From Burkholderiaceae bacterium (GTDB lineage Bacteria > Pseudomonadota > Gammaproteobacteria > Burkholderiales > Burkholderiaceae_C), in assembly GCA_017856435.1 (NCBI GenBank), contig JAFMFB010000003.1, forward strand, positions 27,234 through 91,233: a stretch of DNA of 64,000 nucleotides, written 5' to 3'. The notes beneath the pieces are model-generated. The model did not search any database. It was not told the DNA's origin and saw only the letters and a list, made by a program, of their open reading frames with translations. This document shows, piece by piece, positions 1 through 8,755 of this stretch. Position 1 is the stretch's first letter. Each line of letters opens with the position of its first letter. Both the position numbers and the translations under genes were made by a program.

Positions 1-2497
1 CCTCGTTTTTCACCGAGTCAAGTAACTGGCCAAACAACTCGAACGCCTCGCGCTTGTATTCCTGCTTGGGTTGCTTTTGTGCGTAGCCTCGCAAATGAAT
101 ACCTTGGCGTAAATAATCCAGCGCACTCAAATGCTCCCGCCAATGCGTGTCGATACTTTGCAGCAGCACCATACGTTCAAATTGCAGGAAGTTGGCCGCA
201 CCCACCTGTTCGACCTTTGCGGCGTATGACTTGTCGGCCAGTTCAACAACTTGTTCCAGGATATCCTCATCGTTGATATCACTGGCACTTTGCACCGCAG
301 CACTTATCGGGTGGTCGATCTGCCACTCATCATGCAAAACTTTTTCCAGGCCAGGCAGATCCCACTGCTCCTCGACCGACTCCAGGGGAACAAACTGGCG
401 AACAAGGTCTGTGAAAGAGCCTTGCCGCAAAGAAGTAATCTGGACCGACAGGTCTTCTGCATCCAGAATGGCATTGCGCTGTTGGTAAATCACCTTGCGC
501 TGGTCATTGGCCACGTCATCGTATTCCAGCAATTGCTTGCGGATATCAAAGTTTCTGGTTTCCACCTTGCGCTGGGCGCTTTCAATGCTTCTGGTGACAA
601 TACCCGCCTCGATCGCCTCGCCCTCAGGCATCTTCAGGCGGTCCATGATGGCGCGCACCCGCTCGCCGGCAAATATCCTCATCAAGGCATCATCTAGACT
701 AAGGTAGAAGCGGGAGGATCCTGGGTCCCCCTGACGACCTGAGCGACCGCGCAGCTGGTTGTCGATACGGCGGGACTCATGCCGCTCGGTGGCAATGATG
801 CGCAGCCCCCCAAGCGCCACCACCTTGTCATGATCTAGGTTCCATTGAGCGCGCAAATCAGCAATTTGCTTCTGCTTGGTATCCGCGTCAATGCTTTCTT
901 GGGCTTCAATGGCCTCGACCATTTTTTCAATATTGCCGCCCAGCACAATGTCCGTGCCACGGCCCGCCATGTTGGTGGCAATGGTGATCATGCCGGCACG
1001 CCCGGCCTGGGCAATGATCTCCGCTTCACGGGCATGCTGTTTGGCGTTGAGCACCTGATGCGGCAACTTTTCTTTTTCGAGAAGCTTGGCAATGATTTCA
1101 GAGTTTTCAATCGAGGTTGTACCGACCAACACTGGCTGGCCACGCTCATGGCAGGCGCGTATGTCGGCAATGGCTGCCTCGTATTTTTCACGGGTGGATT
1201 TGTACACCCGGTCCAACTGGTCCTCTCGTTTGCTGGCGCGGTTGGGTGGTATGACAACAGTCTCCAGGCCATATATCTCCTGGAATTCATAGGCTTCCGT
1301 ATCGGCGGTACCCGTCATGCCGGCCAGCTTTCCGTAAAGACGGAAGTAATTCTGGAAAGTAATGGATGCCAGGGTCTGATTTTCAGCCTGGATTGCCACC
1401 CCCTCCTTGGCCTCTACCGCCTGATGCAGCCCGTCGCTCCAACGACGGCCGGCCATCAACCGCCCAGTGAATTCGTCAACGATGACAATTTCCCCGTTTT
1501 GAACCACATAGTGTTGGTCCCGATGGTAGACATGATGCGCCCTCAAGCCCGCATAGAGGTGATGCATCAGTGTGATGTTAGAGGGATCGTACAAGCTGGC
1601 GCCTTCAGCCAGCAAACCGGCAGCACTGAGAATGGCTTCGGCATTTTCGTGACCCTGCTCAGTCAGAAATACCTGATGACTTTTTTCATCCAGTGTGAAG
1701 TCGCCTGGCTTGATCACACCTTCACCAGTTCGTGGGTCAGCCTCTCCCTCCTGGCGGGATAGTTTTGGCACGACCTTGTTGATGGCCTGATAAAGCGCTG
1801 TGTGATCTTCGGCCTGACCGCTGATGATCAAGGGCGTTCTTGCCTCGTCGATCAGGATCGAGTCAACTTCATCGACGATGGCATATTTGAGACCCCGCTG
1901 CACGCGATCGGTGACCTCATACACCATATTGTCACGCAGGTAATCAAAGCCAAATTCATTGTTGGTTCCGTAAGTGATATCTGCCTGATAAGCAGCTTGC
2001 TTGTCCTGGCGTTGCATCTGGGGCAGGTTGACACCCACGGTCAACCCCAGAAAGTTGTAGAGTTTGCCCATCCATTGAGCGTCTCGGTTGGCCAGGTAGT
2101 CATTCACGGTAACCACATGCACACCGCCACCGGCCAACGCGTTGAGGTAAACCGGCAAGGTAGCGGTCAAGGTCTTGCCCTCACCGGTTCTCATTTCAGC
2201 AATCTTGCCTTCATGCAGCGCCATGCCACCAACCAGCTGCACATCGAAGTGCCGCATCTTCATGACGCGTTTGGACGCCTCACGTACGACGGCAAATGCT
2301 TCGGGCAACAAGTCTTCAAGCGACTGGCCGTTGGCAATATGCTGACGAAACTCTGTGGTCTTGGCCTGTAAGGCCTCATCACTCAGCTGTTGATACTGAG
2401 GCTCCAAGGCATTGATGCGCTTGACAACGCCCTGGTATTGTTTGAGCAGCCGATCGTTACGGCTGCCAAATAACTTGGTAAGAAGATGGGTGACCAT
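1..2497 (-). CDS. secA: Preprotein translocase ATPase SecA (3' end beyond window)
   Basis: SecA is the cytosolic ATPase that pushes unfolded preproteins through SecYEG. The minus-strand frame stays open from an ATG at 2497 to the window edge, giving 832 codons. The protein begins [16 protein letters not shown], and a Walker A stretch [12 protein letters not shown] lies near residue 102, as in known SecA proteins. The last visible codons ([12 protein letters not shown]...[14 protein letters not shown]) match the helical wing/scaffold region. Family members have about 900-920 residues, so the C-terminal linker and any zinc-binding tail are off the window. The ORF track omits the gene because it has no stop here; the large plus-strand ORFs over it are shadows. 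Identification is certain. Confidence 0.97.
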   Translation of the reverse strand, partial: MVTHLLTKLFGSRNDRLLKQYQGVVKRINALEPQYQQLSDEALQAKTTEFRQHIANGQSLEDLLPEAFAVVREASKRVMKMRHFDVQLVGGMALHEGKIAEMRTGEGKTLTATLPVYLNALAGGGVHVVTVNDYLANRDAQWMGKLYNFLGLTVGVNLPQMQRQDKQAAYQADITYGTNNEFGFDYLRDNMVYEVTDRVQRGLKYAIVDEVDSILIDEARTPLIISGQAEDHTALYQAINKVVPKLSRQEGEADPRTGEGVIKPGDFTLDEKSHQVFLTEQGHENAEAILSAAGLLAEGASLYDPSNITLMHHLYAGLRAHHVYHRDQHYVVQNGEIVIVDEFTGRLMAGRRWSDGLHQAVEAKEGVAIQAENQTLASITFQNYFRLYGKLAGMTGTADTEAYEFQEIYGLETVVIPPNRASKREDQLDRVYKSTREKYEAAIADIRACHERGQPVLVGTTSIENSEIIAKLLEKEKLPHQVLNAKQHAREAEIIAQAGRAGMITIATNMAGRGTDIVLGGNIEKMVEAIEAQESIDADTKQKQIADLRAQWNLDHDKVVALGGLRIIATERHESRRIDNQLRGRSGRQGDPGSSRFYLSLDDALMRIFAGERVRAIMDRLKMPEGEAIEAGIVTRSIESAQRKVETRNFDIRKQLLEYDDVANDQRKVIYQQRNAILDAEDLSVQITSLRQGSFTDLVRQFVPLESVEEQWDLPGLEKVLHDEWQIDHPISAAVQSASDINDEDILEQVVELADKSYAAKVEQVGAANFLQFERMVLLQSIDTHWREHLSALDYLRQGIHLRGYAQKQPKQEYKREAFELFGQLLDSVKNE

Positions 2498-2640
2498 GAG
2501 TGTTCCACCGACATGACGTACAAGAATTCAGTACGCTTACCGGTGCAGCCTTTTTTCGAATTTGACGGAAAGATTCTGTCTCAGCAAGCTGCATCGTCGC
2601 TACACAATGCAGGAGATCTGGAATAAACAAGGGGCCAATT

Positions 2641-3630
2641 TTACCTTTCGGCCAGACTGGTATCCGCGGGCGCTTGCTGGTCTTTCCTGGCAGTGCGCAA
2701 CTTCTTTGGCGGTGGCTGATTTTCACTGCTGGCTGCAAAAAGAAACTTCTTCGGGTTTTGAGGTACTTCATGGACACGCACCTCAAAATGCAGGTGGGGG
2801 CCCGTTGATCGCCCGGTGGTGCCGACATCGGCAATTTTTTGGCCCCGCTTGATCAGATCGCCTTTACGGACATACACCCTGGAGGCGTGACCATAGCGCG
2901 TCACCAGCCCTTTGCCATGGTCGATTTCGATCATGTTTCCATAATTTGGATGAAATTCCTGGGTGACCACAACACCGCCTGCCGCCGCCAGTATGGGGGT
3001 TCCGACATCGGCCTGGAAATCTACCCCTGAATGCAAGGCCATGGTCCCGGTGAAGGGGTCAATTCGCCAGCCAAAAGGGGAGCCAGGTTTGCCAAATTCA
3101 ATCGGAAGCTGGGTCGGGATTGTGAGGCTCTGCAATTTCTGCTCGAGCAAGCGGGATTCGATGACTGTCATCAAATTGTTGCGCTGATCGGTCTTCTGAT
3201 CCAGTTCAGTCAAGGTTTGCTGGAGTTCTTCAAGCGTCAGGCTTCTTCCCGGGATCAGTGCGCCCCCTTGTGCGGGTTTGGCACGGATTTCGGCAGGATC
3301 AAGACCGGCCAGGCTTGACACCCTCTCTCCCAAGGACTCAAGCTGCAGCAGCTTTGCCTGCATTTCCCCAAGCTGCTTAGCCAAAGCATCGACATTGTCT
3401 CGCGCGATTCGCTCTCGCTGGGCCATTTCGTCCTTGATCATTAACCGCATGATGGTGCTCACGACTGGCCAACCCTCGCGAGCCCCTTTTAAAAATACCC
3501 AGTGGTAAAGGCCGGCGGCTGTCAGCATCAGGGCGAGCGACAAAACCAGGCCCATCACAATCAGTCGAACACCGCTGAGATGAACCGCTCTGGATTTGGC
3601 TAGCCAAGCATCCGTAATAATCAGGTGCAC
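2641..3630 (-). CDS. Membrane-anchored M23 family metallopeptidase
   Basis: A likely peptidoglycan endopeptidase or an activator of one, anchored in the inner membrane and facing the periplasm. One transmembrane segment (about residues 22-45) is followed by a heptad-rich, probably coiled-coil stretch (about 65-105) and an M23/LytM domain (about 185-285). The zinc-site motifs are intact: HSGVD (H200, D204) and GPHLHFE (H279, H281), so it should be catalytically active rather than EnvC-like. The start is GTG at 3630, supported by TTAGGAG six bases upstream. It sits between secA and a divergent dciA-like gene, a common betaproteobacterial order. Exact substrate is unknown. Confidence 0.9.
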   Translation of the reverse strand: MHLIITDAWLAKSRAVHLSGVRLIVMGLVLSLALMLTAAGLYHWVFLKGAREGWPVVSTIMRLMIKDEMAQRERIARDNVDALAKQLGEMQAKLLQLESLGERVSSLAGLDPAEIRAKPAQGGALIPGRSLTLEELQQTLTELDQKTDQRNNLMTVIESRLLEQKLQSLTIPTQLPIEFGKPGSPFGWRIDPFTGTMALHSGVDFQADVGTPILAAAGGVVVTQEFHPNYGNMIEIDHGKGLVTRYGHASRVYVRKGDLIKRGQKIADVGTTGRSTGPHLHFEVRVHEVPQNPKKFLFAASSENQPPPKKLRTARKDQQAPADTSLAER

Positions 3631-3655
3631 TTGATTCTCCTAAGTTCAATCTGCA

Positions 3656-3967
3656 ATGAGCCGCACACGACAGCCCCTAACCCTGCTGCAGGCAACGCAG
3701 GAGTCGCCCGTTCTTTCCCGCCTGTCAGACCTGGCCGGCGAGTCTCAGGCTCGCCTGAAATCCATTGAGCCCTTGCTGCCTGCAAGCTTATGGGGTGCTC
3801 TTAAACCCGGTCCGATTCAGGACGACAGCTGGTGCCTGATTGCCAGCAACAGTGCTGCTGCTGCAAAACTACGGCAATTTCTACCTGCACTTTGCAGCCA
3901 TTTGCGCAGCCATGGCTGGCAAGTTACGACCATCCGGATCAAGGTCCATGCCATTCAACAAAGCTGA
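3656..3967 (+). CDS. dciA: DUF721 / DciA-like protein
   Basis: A 103-residue protein of the DUF721 family. Family members include DciA, the ancestral loader/partner of the replicative helicase DnaB in bacteria that lack DnaC. The sequence shows the usual pattern: an N-terminal helix, a central WxxxxGPxxxDSWCL-type beta strand, and the SNSAAAAKLRQFLPAL helix. Position beside secA and an M23 peptidase is the normal context for this family in betaproteobacteria. The start lies only 25 bp from the divergent M23 gene, and no clear Shine-Dalgarno sequence is visible. The helicase-loading role is inferred from the family, not shown here. Confidence 0.75.
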   Translation: MSRTRQPLTLLQATQESPVLSRLSDLAGESQARLKSIEPLLPASLWGALKPGPIQDDSWCLIASNSAAAAKLRQFLPALCSHLRSHGWQVTTIRIKVHAIQQS

Positions 3968-3990
3968 CCTGGCGTGTCCTGATCAGAAAG

Positions 3991-4066
3991 TGGTGCCGAT
4001 TGTCGGATTCGAACTGACGACCTACCGCTTACAAGGCGGGTGCTCTACCAACTGAGCTAAATCGGC
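3991..4066 (-). tRNA. tRNA-Thr (anticodon TGT)
   Basis: The minus strand gives a complete 76-nt cloverleaf from GCCGATT to AATCGGC plus an encoded CCA. The D arm is GCTC/GAGC, the anticodon loop CTTGTAA (anticodon TGT, threonine ACA and wobble partners), and the T arm GTCAG-TTCGAAT-CCGAC. The first anticodon-stem pair (C27-U43) is a mismatch; all other stems pair. It converges with dciA and lies just upstream of nothing else on its strand before sspB. Confidence 0.97.
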
Positions 4067-4090
4067 TTAACAAGAGATGCCTCCGTGATT

Positions 4091-4585
4091 TTACTTCACA
4101 CGTTTGAGACTGGGTCGAGCATTTGAGCCTCCGGACTTGGGTGGTTCCGGGGAATGATCATTGTCTTGCTCTTCATTTTGAACTTCGGTGAGTGAAAGTT
4201 TGGTCAGCCCAGCCGACCCAACAGGGCTCAATACGGGTGGCTTGGCGGGGGACTTTCCTGGTTCATTGAGCGGAAACGCCATGCCCTGACCATTTTCACG
4301 CGCATAGATTGCCATCACCATTGATATTGGAACAATGACTTCACGGGCGACCCCGCCAAAACGGGCTTTGAACTCGATGAATTCGTTACCCAGGGACAGT
4401 GCGCTGGTGGCATCGGGGCTGATATTGAGCACAATTTCTTCATTACGGACAAATTCTCGCGGGACCTGTACGCTGTCATCCACCCTCACCGCGACATAGG
4501 GCGTCAAGCCATTGTCACAGCACCATTGGTGCAAAGCACGAATGAAATAAGGACGGGTGGAGCTTGTGTCTTGCTCGCTTGTCAT
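4091..4585 (-). CDS. sspB: ClpXP specificity-enhancing factor SspB
   Basis: SspB is the adaptor that binds ssrA-tagged peptides from stalled ribosomes and delivers them to ClpXP. The 164-residue protein has the conserved substrate-binding fold at the N-terminus (RPYFIRALHQWCCDNGLTPY) and the SARFGG/VxVP-like core (KARFGGVAREVIVPISMVMAIYAREN). An acidic, proline-rich linker follows, then a short basic tail ending SLKRVK. The tail resembles the ClpX-docking (XB) motif of E. coli SspB (LRVVK-like), so the tether appears intact. It lies 19 bp downstream of sspA in the standard sspAB order. Confidence 0.95.
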   Translation of the reverse strand: MTSEQDTSSTRPYFIRALHQWCCDNGLTPYVAVRVDDSVQVPREFVRNEEIVLNISPDATSALSLGNEFIEFKARFGGVAREVIVPISMVMAIYARENGQGMAFPLNEPGKSPAKPPVLSPVGSAGLTKLSLTEVQNEEQDNDHSPEPPKSGGSNARPSLKRVK

Positions 4586-4604
4586 AGCAAAAAACCAGGC
4601 TGTC

Positions 4605-5216
4605 TTACTTACGCATCACTTTTTCTGATGGCGTCAGCGCTTCGATATAGGCTGGGCGGGAAAAAATTCTTTCAGCATATTTCAGCAGCGGGGCTGCATT
4701 TTTGGATAGCTCGATGCCGTAGTAGTCCAGACGCCACAACAGGGGCGCAATCGCCACATCAAGCATGGAGAAATTTTCACCCAGCATGAATTTGTTCTTC
4801 AGGAAAACCGGCGCGAGTTGAATCAGACGGTCACGGATGTGAGCACGCGCCTTTTCCAGCACCTTTTCATTGCCCTTGGTGGCTCGGTTTTCCAAAATCG
4901 AAACATTGGTAAACAATTCTTTCTCAAAATTGAGCAGGAAGAGACGCACCCGAGCGCGGTCGACGGGATCTCCGGGCATCAACTGAGGATGGGGAAACCG
5001 TTCATCGATGTACTCATTGATGATGTTGGACTCATAAAGGATCAAGTCACGCTCAACCAGAATGGGTACCTGGCCATAAGGATTCATCACACTGATGTCC
5101 TCAGGCTTGTTGTAGAGATCGACATCTCTAATTTCAAAGTCCATCCCTTTTTCAAACAAAACAAAGCGGCATCGATGTGAAAAAGGGCAAGTCGTCCCCG
5201 AGTACAGCACCATCAT
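4605..5216 (-). CDS. sspA: Stringent starvation protein A (GST fold, RNA polymerase-associated)
   Basis: SspA binds RNA polymerase and alters promoter use in stationary phase or stress; it has a glutathione S-transferase fold without GST activity. The 203-residue protein shows the N-terminal thioredoxin-like part (YSGTTCPFSHRCRFVLFEKG, NPYGQVPILVERDLILYESNIINEYIDERFPHP, motif in two pieces) and a helical C-terminal domain. The start is the first of two tandem ATGs, nine bases after AGGAG. A striking 11-bp inverted repeat sits 71 bp upstream (separate entry). It forms an operon with sspB and follows petABC, the usual betaproteobacterial arrangement. Confidence 0.95.
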   Translation of the reverse strand: MMVLYSGTTCPFSHRCRFVLFEKGMDFEIRDVDLYNKPEDISVMNPYGQVPILVERDLILYESNIINEYIDERFPHPQLMPGDPVDRARVRLFLLNFEKELFTNVSILENRATKGNEKVLEKARAHIRDRLIQLAPVFLKNKFMLGENFSMLDVAIAPLLWRLDYYGIELSKNAAPLLKYAERIFSRPAYIEALTPSEKVMRK

Positions 5217-5271
5217 GGCGGAAAGCTCCTAAAACAAAAAAACAAAGAGTGGGCCGCATTTTCGCAAACCC

Positions 5272-5313
5272 ACCCTATAAAATGCAAATTTTGCACCGCA
5301 TTGGTGCAAAATT
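5272..5313 (-). promoter_or_regulatory. Palindrome resembling an NtrC box, overlapping a sigma-54-like promoter, upstream of sspA
   Basis: The arms AATTTTGCACC (5287-5297) and GGTGCAAAATT (5303-5313) are perfect inverted repeats with a 5-nt spacer. The core GCACC-N5-GGTGC has the symmetry and spacing of NtrC binding sites. On the minus strand the right half runs into GG-N10-GC (CGGTGCAAAATTTGCA), which fits -24/-12 spacing and has a perfect TTGCA -12 element but a poor -24 element. It lies between petC and sspA. No T-tract follows the hairpin on either strand, so a classic terminator is unlikely though not excluded. Confidence 0.4.
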
Positions 5314-5326
5314 GACAATAAATTTA

Positions 5327-6082
5327 CTACTTGACGTCTTTCCAGTAGCTGGCGTTTAGCCTCCAGGCGAAGATACTGAAGATCAGCAGAAAGATCATAA
5401 CCCAGACACCTACCCGTACCCGGGTGTTTTGGGAGGGCTCACCCATCCACTGAAGAAAGTTCACAAGGTCACCGACCGCACGGTCATATTGAGCAGGACT
5501 CAGGGTGCCCGGGGTAATCTGCTCCCATCCCTTGAAAACATGTACCTCATGGCCATGTTCCTCTTTGGTTTCATAGACAGGGCGCCGCTGGCCCTGCAAT
5601 TCCCACAGGGCATGGGGCATGCCAACGCTAGGAAAGACCAGGTTGTTCCAGCCAGTTGCCTTGCTGTCATCAACGTGGAAGGTGCGCAGGAAGGTGTAGA
5701 GGTAATCAGCCCCGCTGCCTCCATGACCGGCACGTGAGCGAGCGATCACCGTCAAATCGGGGGGGTTGGCACCAAACCAGCCCTTGGCCTCTTTAGGGTT
5801 GATGGAGGACTTCATGGTTTCACCCACCTTGTCGGTGGTAAACAGCAAGTTGTCCTTGATCTGCTGATTCGTCAGGCCAATGTCCTGCAAGCGGTTGTAG
5901 CGCATGTAGGCCGCAGAATGGCAATTCAGACAGTAGTTAACAAACAACTTGGCACCGCTTTGCAGCGATGTCATATCACTGGTATTGACGGGCGCCTTGT
6001 CCCAGGGAGTCTCTGAGCCCGATGCGTGAGCACCACCGAGTAGGCTGAACGAGAGGATGAAACCAAGAATCAGTTGCTTCAT
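5327..6082 (-). CDS. petC: Ubiquinol-cytochrome c reductase, cytochrome c1 subunit
   Basis: Cytochrome c1 carries electrons from the Rieske protein of the bc1 complex to soluble cytochrome c on the periplasmic side. The 251-residue protein has a cleavable-looking signal peptide (about residues 1-21, ending AHASG), a haem-c motif CLNCH at residues 51-55, and a C-terminal transmembrane anchor (VWVMIFLLIFSIFAWRL) followed by a basic tail. A methionine-containing PSVGMPHALW region probably provides the axial Met ligand. It is the last gene of petABC, 17 bp downstream of petB. Confidence 0.96.
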   Translation of the reverse strand: MKQLILGFILSFSLLGGAHASGSETPWDKAPVNTSDMTSLQSGAKLFVNYCLNCHSAAYMRYNRLQDIGLTNQQIKDNLLFTTDKVGETMKSSINPKEAKGWFGANPPDLTVIARSRAGHGGSGADYLYTFLRTFHVDDSKATGWNNLVFPSVGMPHALWELQGQRRPVYETKEEHGHEVHVFKGWEQITPGTLSPAQYDRAVGDLVNFLQWMGEPSQNTRVRVGVWVMIFLLIFSIFAWRLNASYWKDVK

Positions 6083-6099
6083 TTGTTATGGTCTCCGGC

Positions 6100-7512
6100 T
6101 CAATGGGCTGAAAAGTTCACGCGGCTGGGCACGGGTTTGGCTTGCCCCAAATGACTCCACCAAGGCATCAGCAGGAAGAATCCAAAGTAGAACAGGGTCC
6201 CCACCTGAGACACCCGCTCGCCCACTGGCGAGGGAGGCTGCACTCCCAGGTAAGCCAGAATCACAAAATTGATCACAAAGATGCCGTAGACATATTTGTG
6301 CCAGTCAGGACGATAACGAATCGATTTGACCGGACTGTTATCCAGCCAGGGCAGGAAAAACAGGATGATCACGGCACCACCCATGACCATCACGCCCCAG
6401 AACTTGGCGTCAATCGCAAGCATCATGGCCACAGCAATCACCGTTGCACCTATCACAGCGCTGCGAAACAAGGTGGATTTGCATTTGGCCACGCCCAGCA
6501 GAGCTCCAAGCACCGTACATCCGATTAGGACATACATCATTTCACTGGTAATAGCCCGCAACATTGAATAGAAAGGGGTGAAATACCAGACGGGCGCAAT
6601 GTGCGCAGGAGTCTTGAGGGGATCAGCCGGGATGAAGTTGTTGTATTCCAGGAAGTAGCCACCAAACTCGGGCGCGAAGAAGACGATGGCAGAAAACACC
6701 AGCAAAAAGACGCTGACGGCAAAAATGTCGTGCACCGTGTAGTAGGGATGGAAGGGCACGCCATCGGCTGGCGCCGTGGCAGACCAGGCATTGCCCTTGG
6801 GGCCAGACTTGATTTCCACACCGTCCGGATTATTGGAGCCGACATCATGCAAAGCCAACAAGTGGGCAACTACTAGGCCCAGCAGCACCAGCGGAACGGC
6901 AATAACATGGAAGCTGAAGAAGCGGTTCAAGGTGGCGTCGCCCACCACATAGTCACCGCGAATCAGCAGTGCCAGGTCCGGACCAATAAAAGGAATGGCT
7001 GAGAACAGATTGACAATCACCTGGGCCCCCCAATACGACATCTGCCCCCAGGGCAACAGGTAGCCCATGAAGGCCTCGGCCATCAGGATCAAGAAGATGG
7101 CGCAACCAAAAATCCAGACCAATTCACGCGGCTTGCGATAACTGCCGTACATCAGGCCACGGAACATATGCAGGTAGACCACCACAAAAAATGCCGAGGC
7201 GCCAGTCGAATGCATGTAACGGATCAGCCAACCCCAGGGAACATCCCGCATGATGTATTCCACCGAGGCAAAGGCAAGGGCTGCGTCCGGCTTGTAATGC
7301 ATGACGAGGAAGATACCCGTCACGATCTGGATGACCAGGACCAGCATGGCCAGTGAGCCAAAGATGTACCAGAAATTGAAGTTCTTGGGTGCAAAGTATT
7401 CCGCCATGTGAACGCGGTAAGCGTCAAACATGGTTGGGAACCGGTTCTCGAACCAGTTGGTCAACTTGGCGCCAGCGGGCGCGTCAGCGGGTAATTCCTT
7501 GAATTCAGCCAT
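6100..7512 (-). CDS. petB: Ubiquinol-cytochrome c reductase, cytochrome b subunit
   Basis: The integral membrane subunit of bc1, holding both b haems and the Qo and Qi quinone sites. The 470-residue protein has about eight to nine hydrophobic segments and the conserved features WGWLIRYMHSTGAS, YLLPWGQMSYWGAQV, FFSFHVIAVPLVLL with paired histidines, and the PEW-like Qo loop PVWYFTPFYSML. The ORF-track start at 7527 is a TTG; the ATG at 7512 (MAEFKELP) is preferred because GAGGA lies eight bases before it and it then clears the petA stop. Confidence 0.96.
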   Translation of the reverse strand: MAEFKELPADAPAGAKLTNWFENRFPTMFDAYRVHMAEYFAPKNFNFWYIFGSLAMLVLVIQIVTGIFLVMHYKPDAALAFASVEYIMRDVPWGWLIRYMHSTGASAFFVVVYLHMFRGLMYGSYRKPRELVWIFGCAIFLILMAEAFMGYLLPWGQMSYWGAQVIVNLFSAIPFIGPDLALLIRGDYVVGDATLNRFFSFHVIAVPLVLLGLVVAHLLALHDVGSNNPDGVEIKSGPKGNAWSATAPADGVPFHPYYTVHDIFAVSVFLLVFSAIVFFAPEFGGYFLEYNNFIPADPLKTPAHIAPVWYFTPFYSMLRAITSEMMYVLIGCTVLGALLGVAKCKSTLFRSAVIGATVIAVAMMLAIDAKFWGVMVMGGAVIILFFLPWLDNSPVKSIRYRPDWHKYVYGIFVINFVILAYLGVQPPSPVGERVSQVGTLFYFGFFLLMPWWSHLGQAKPVPSRVNFSAH

Positions 7513-7523
7513 GTTGATCGTCC

Positions 7524-8138
7524 TCAAGCCTTCTTGTCTTCACCGATGAGCAATTTGCTATCGGACAGGTACATATGCGGGGGCACTTCCAAATTGTCGG
7601 GCGCAGGTTTGTTTTTGAATACTCGCCCAGCCATATCAAAGGTAGAACCGTGGCACGGGCAAAGAAATCCGCCCAGCCAGTCATCCGGCAAAGACGGTTG
7701 TGCACCTGACTGGAACTTGTCAGTTGGAGAGCACCCCAGATGAGAGCAGATACCCACCGCCACAAGCACATCCTCCTTGATGGAACGATACTGATTGCGG
7801 GCATATTCGGGAGTCAGTTCCGAGGGGTTACGCTTGGACTCGGGATCAGCGAGCTGGGACTCGGTCTTTTTCAGGCTTTCGAGCTGCTCAGGGGTACGCT
7901 TGATGATCCAGACTGGCTTGCCACGCCATTCGACTGTCAGCTTTTCTCCGGGCTTGAGGCCGGCAATATCCACCTCGACGGCGGCGCCGGCAGCCTTGGC
8001 CTTTTCGGAAGGCTGAAAATTGCTCACAAACGGTATGGCTGCAGCCACACCACCAACAGTTCCGGCACAGCCTGTGGCAATCAGCCACGTGCGCTTGCTG
8101 GCGTCAACCTCGCCCTTATCTTTAAGCGTTTCGCTCAT
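7524..8138 (-). CDS. petA: Ubiquinol-cytochrome c reductase, Rieske iron-sulfur subunit
   Basis: The Rieske protein of bc1 holds a 2Fe-2S cluster and takes the first electron from ubiquinol. Both cluster boxes are present: CSHLGC and CPCHGS. The N-terminus has a short polar stretch with SKR before a hydrophobic helix, typical of Rieske proteins exported by Tat while remaining anchored; tatABC lies at 12-13.7 kb. The track start at 8243 adds 35 unsupported residues. The ATG at 8138 (MSETLKDKG) has TGAGGG five bases upstream and gives 204 residues. First gene of petABC. Confidence 0.95.
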   Translation of the reverse strand: MSETLKDKGEVDASKRTWLIATGCAGTVGGVAAAIPFVSNFQPSEKAKAAGAAVEVDIAGLKPGEKLTVEWRGKPVWIIKRTPEQLESLKKTESQLADPESKRNPSELTPEYARNQYRSIKEDVLVAVGICSHLGCSPTDKFQSGAQPSLPDDWLGGFLCPCHGSTFDMAGRVFKNKPAPDNLEVPPHMYLSDSKLLIGEDKKA

Positions 8139-8306
8139 GAAAACCCTCATTACATGCTGCGGGATTAGTCGGCTTGTCAAACCGGCATTTAAAGGCGTGA
8201 TTGTAAACGGCTCGAACCAGTAAAAACTGGCCCCTGATCCCAATTGTTGGAACTGCTGAATCGTCCGAGAATGGAGACTCCAACATTTAACTCAAGGAGT
8301 CATTCC

Positions 8307-8735
8307 ATGGGCATGCTGCAGGAATTTAAAAGCTTTGCGGTCAGGGGCAATGTGATCGACTTGGCAGTGGGCGTGATTATTGGTGGCGCCTTCGGAAAAA
8401 TCGTGGAGTCGGTGGTGGGTGACCTGATCATGCCGCTACTAGGCTCGATCGTTGGAAAATTGGATTTTTCAAATCTCTTTCTGGTTCTTGGCGATATTCC
8501 AGCGGGTGTGCCTCTAACCCTGGATGCACTGAAAAAGGCTGGTGTGCCGGTTTTTGCATACGGCAGCTTTATTACCGTGGCTGTGAACTTCACGATCCTT
8601 GCGTTCATCATCTTTCTGATGGTCAAGCAGATCAACCGACTCAAGCGCGAAACGCCCGCTGCGCCTGAAATGCCAGCCGCCACCCCGGAAGACATTCTTC
8701 TTCTACGAGAAATTCGTGACAGCTTGAAAAAATAA
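8307..8735 (+). CDS. mscL: Large-conductance mechanosensitive channel MscL
   Basis: MscL is the homopentameric inner-membrane channel that opens under extreme turgor to release solutes. The 142-residue protein shows the conserved N-terminal amphipathic helix and TM1 ([35 protein letters not shown]), a periplasmic loop, TM2 ([20 protein letters not shown]) and a C-terminal charged helix. The start at 8307 follows a strong AAGGAGT; the longer track ORF start is not supported. It stands alone on the plus strand between petA (divergent) and pdxA (convergent, 20 bp apart). Confidence 0.97.
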   Translation: MGMLQEFKSFAVRGNVIDLAVGVIIGGAFGKIVESVVGDLIMPLLGSIVGKLDFSNLFLVLGDIPAGVPLTLDALKKAGVPVFAYGSFITVAVNFTILAFIIFLMVKQINRLKRETPAAPEMPAATPEDILLLREIRDSLKK

Positions 8736-8755
8736 GGATTGAAGGACCGCTGAGC

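Noticed and set aside
845-1762. 305-residue plus-strand ORF
   Set aside because: It is antisense to secA, shows no recognisable domain and follows the codon pattern of the real gene on the other strand.
2498-2640. Regulatory signal or small gene between secA and the M23 gene
   Set aside because: The 143-bp gap shows no convincing hairpin, and the small plus-strand ORFs here run into the M23 gene antisense.
8217-8230. CCAGT-AAAA-ACTGG inverted repeat upstream of petA
   Set aside because: Only five base pairs; too short to support a regulatory site without other evidence.
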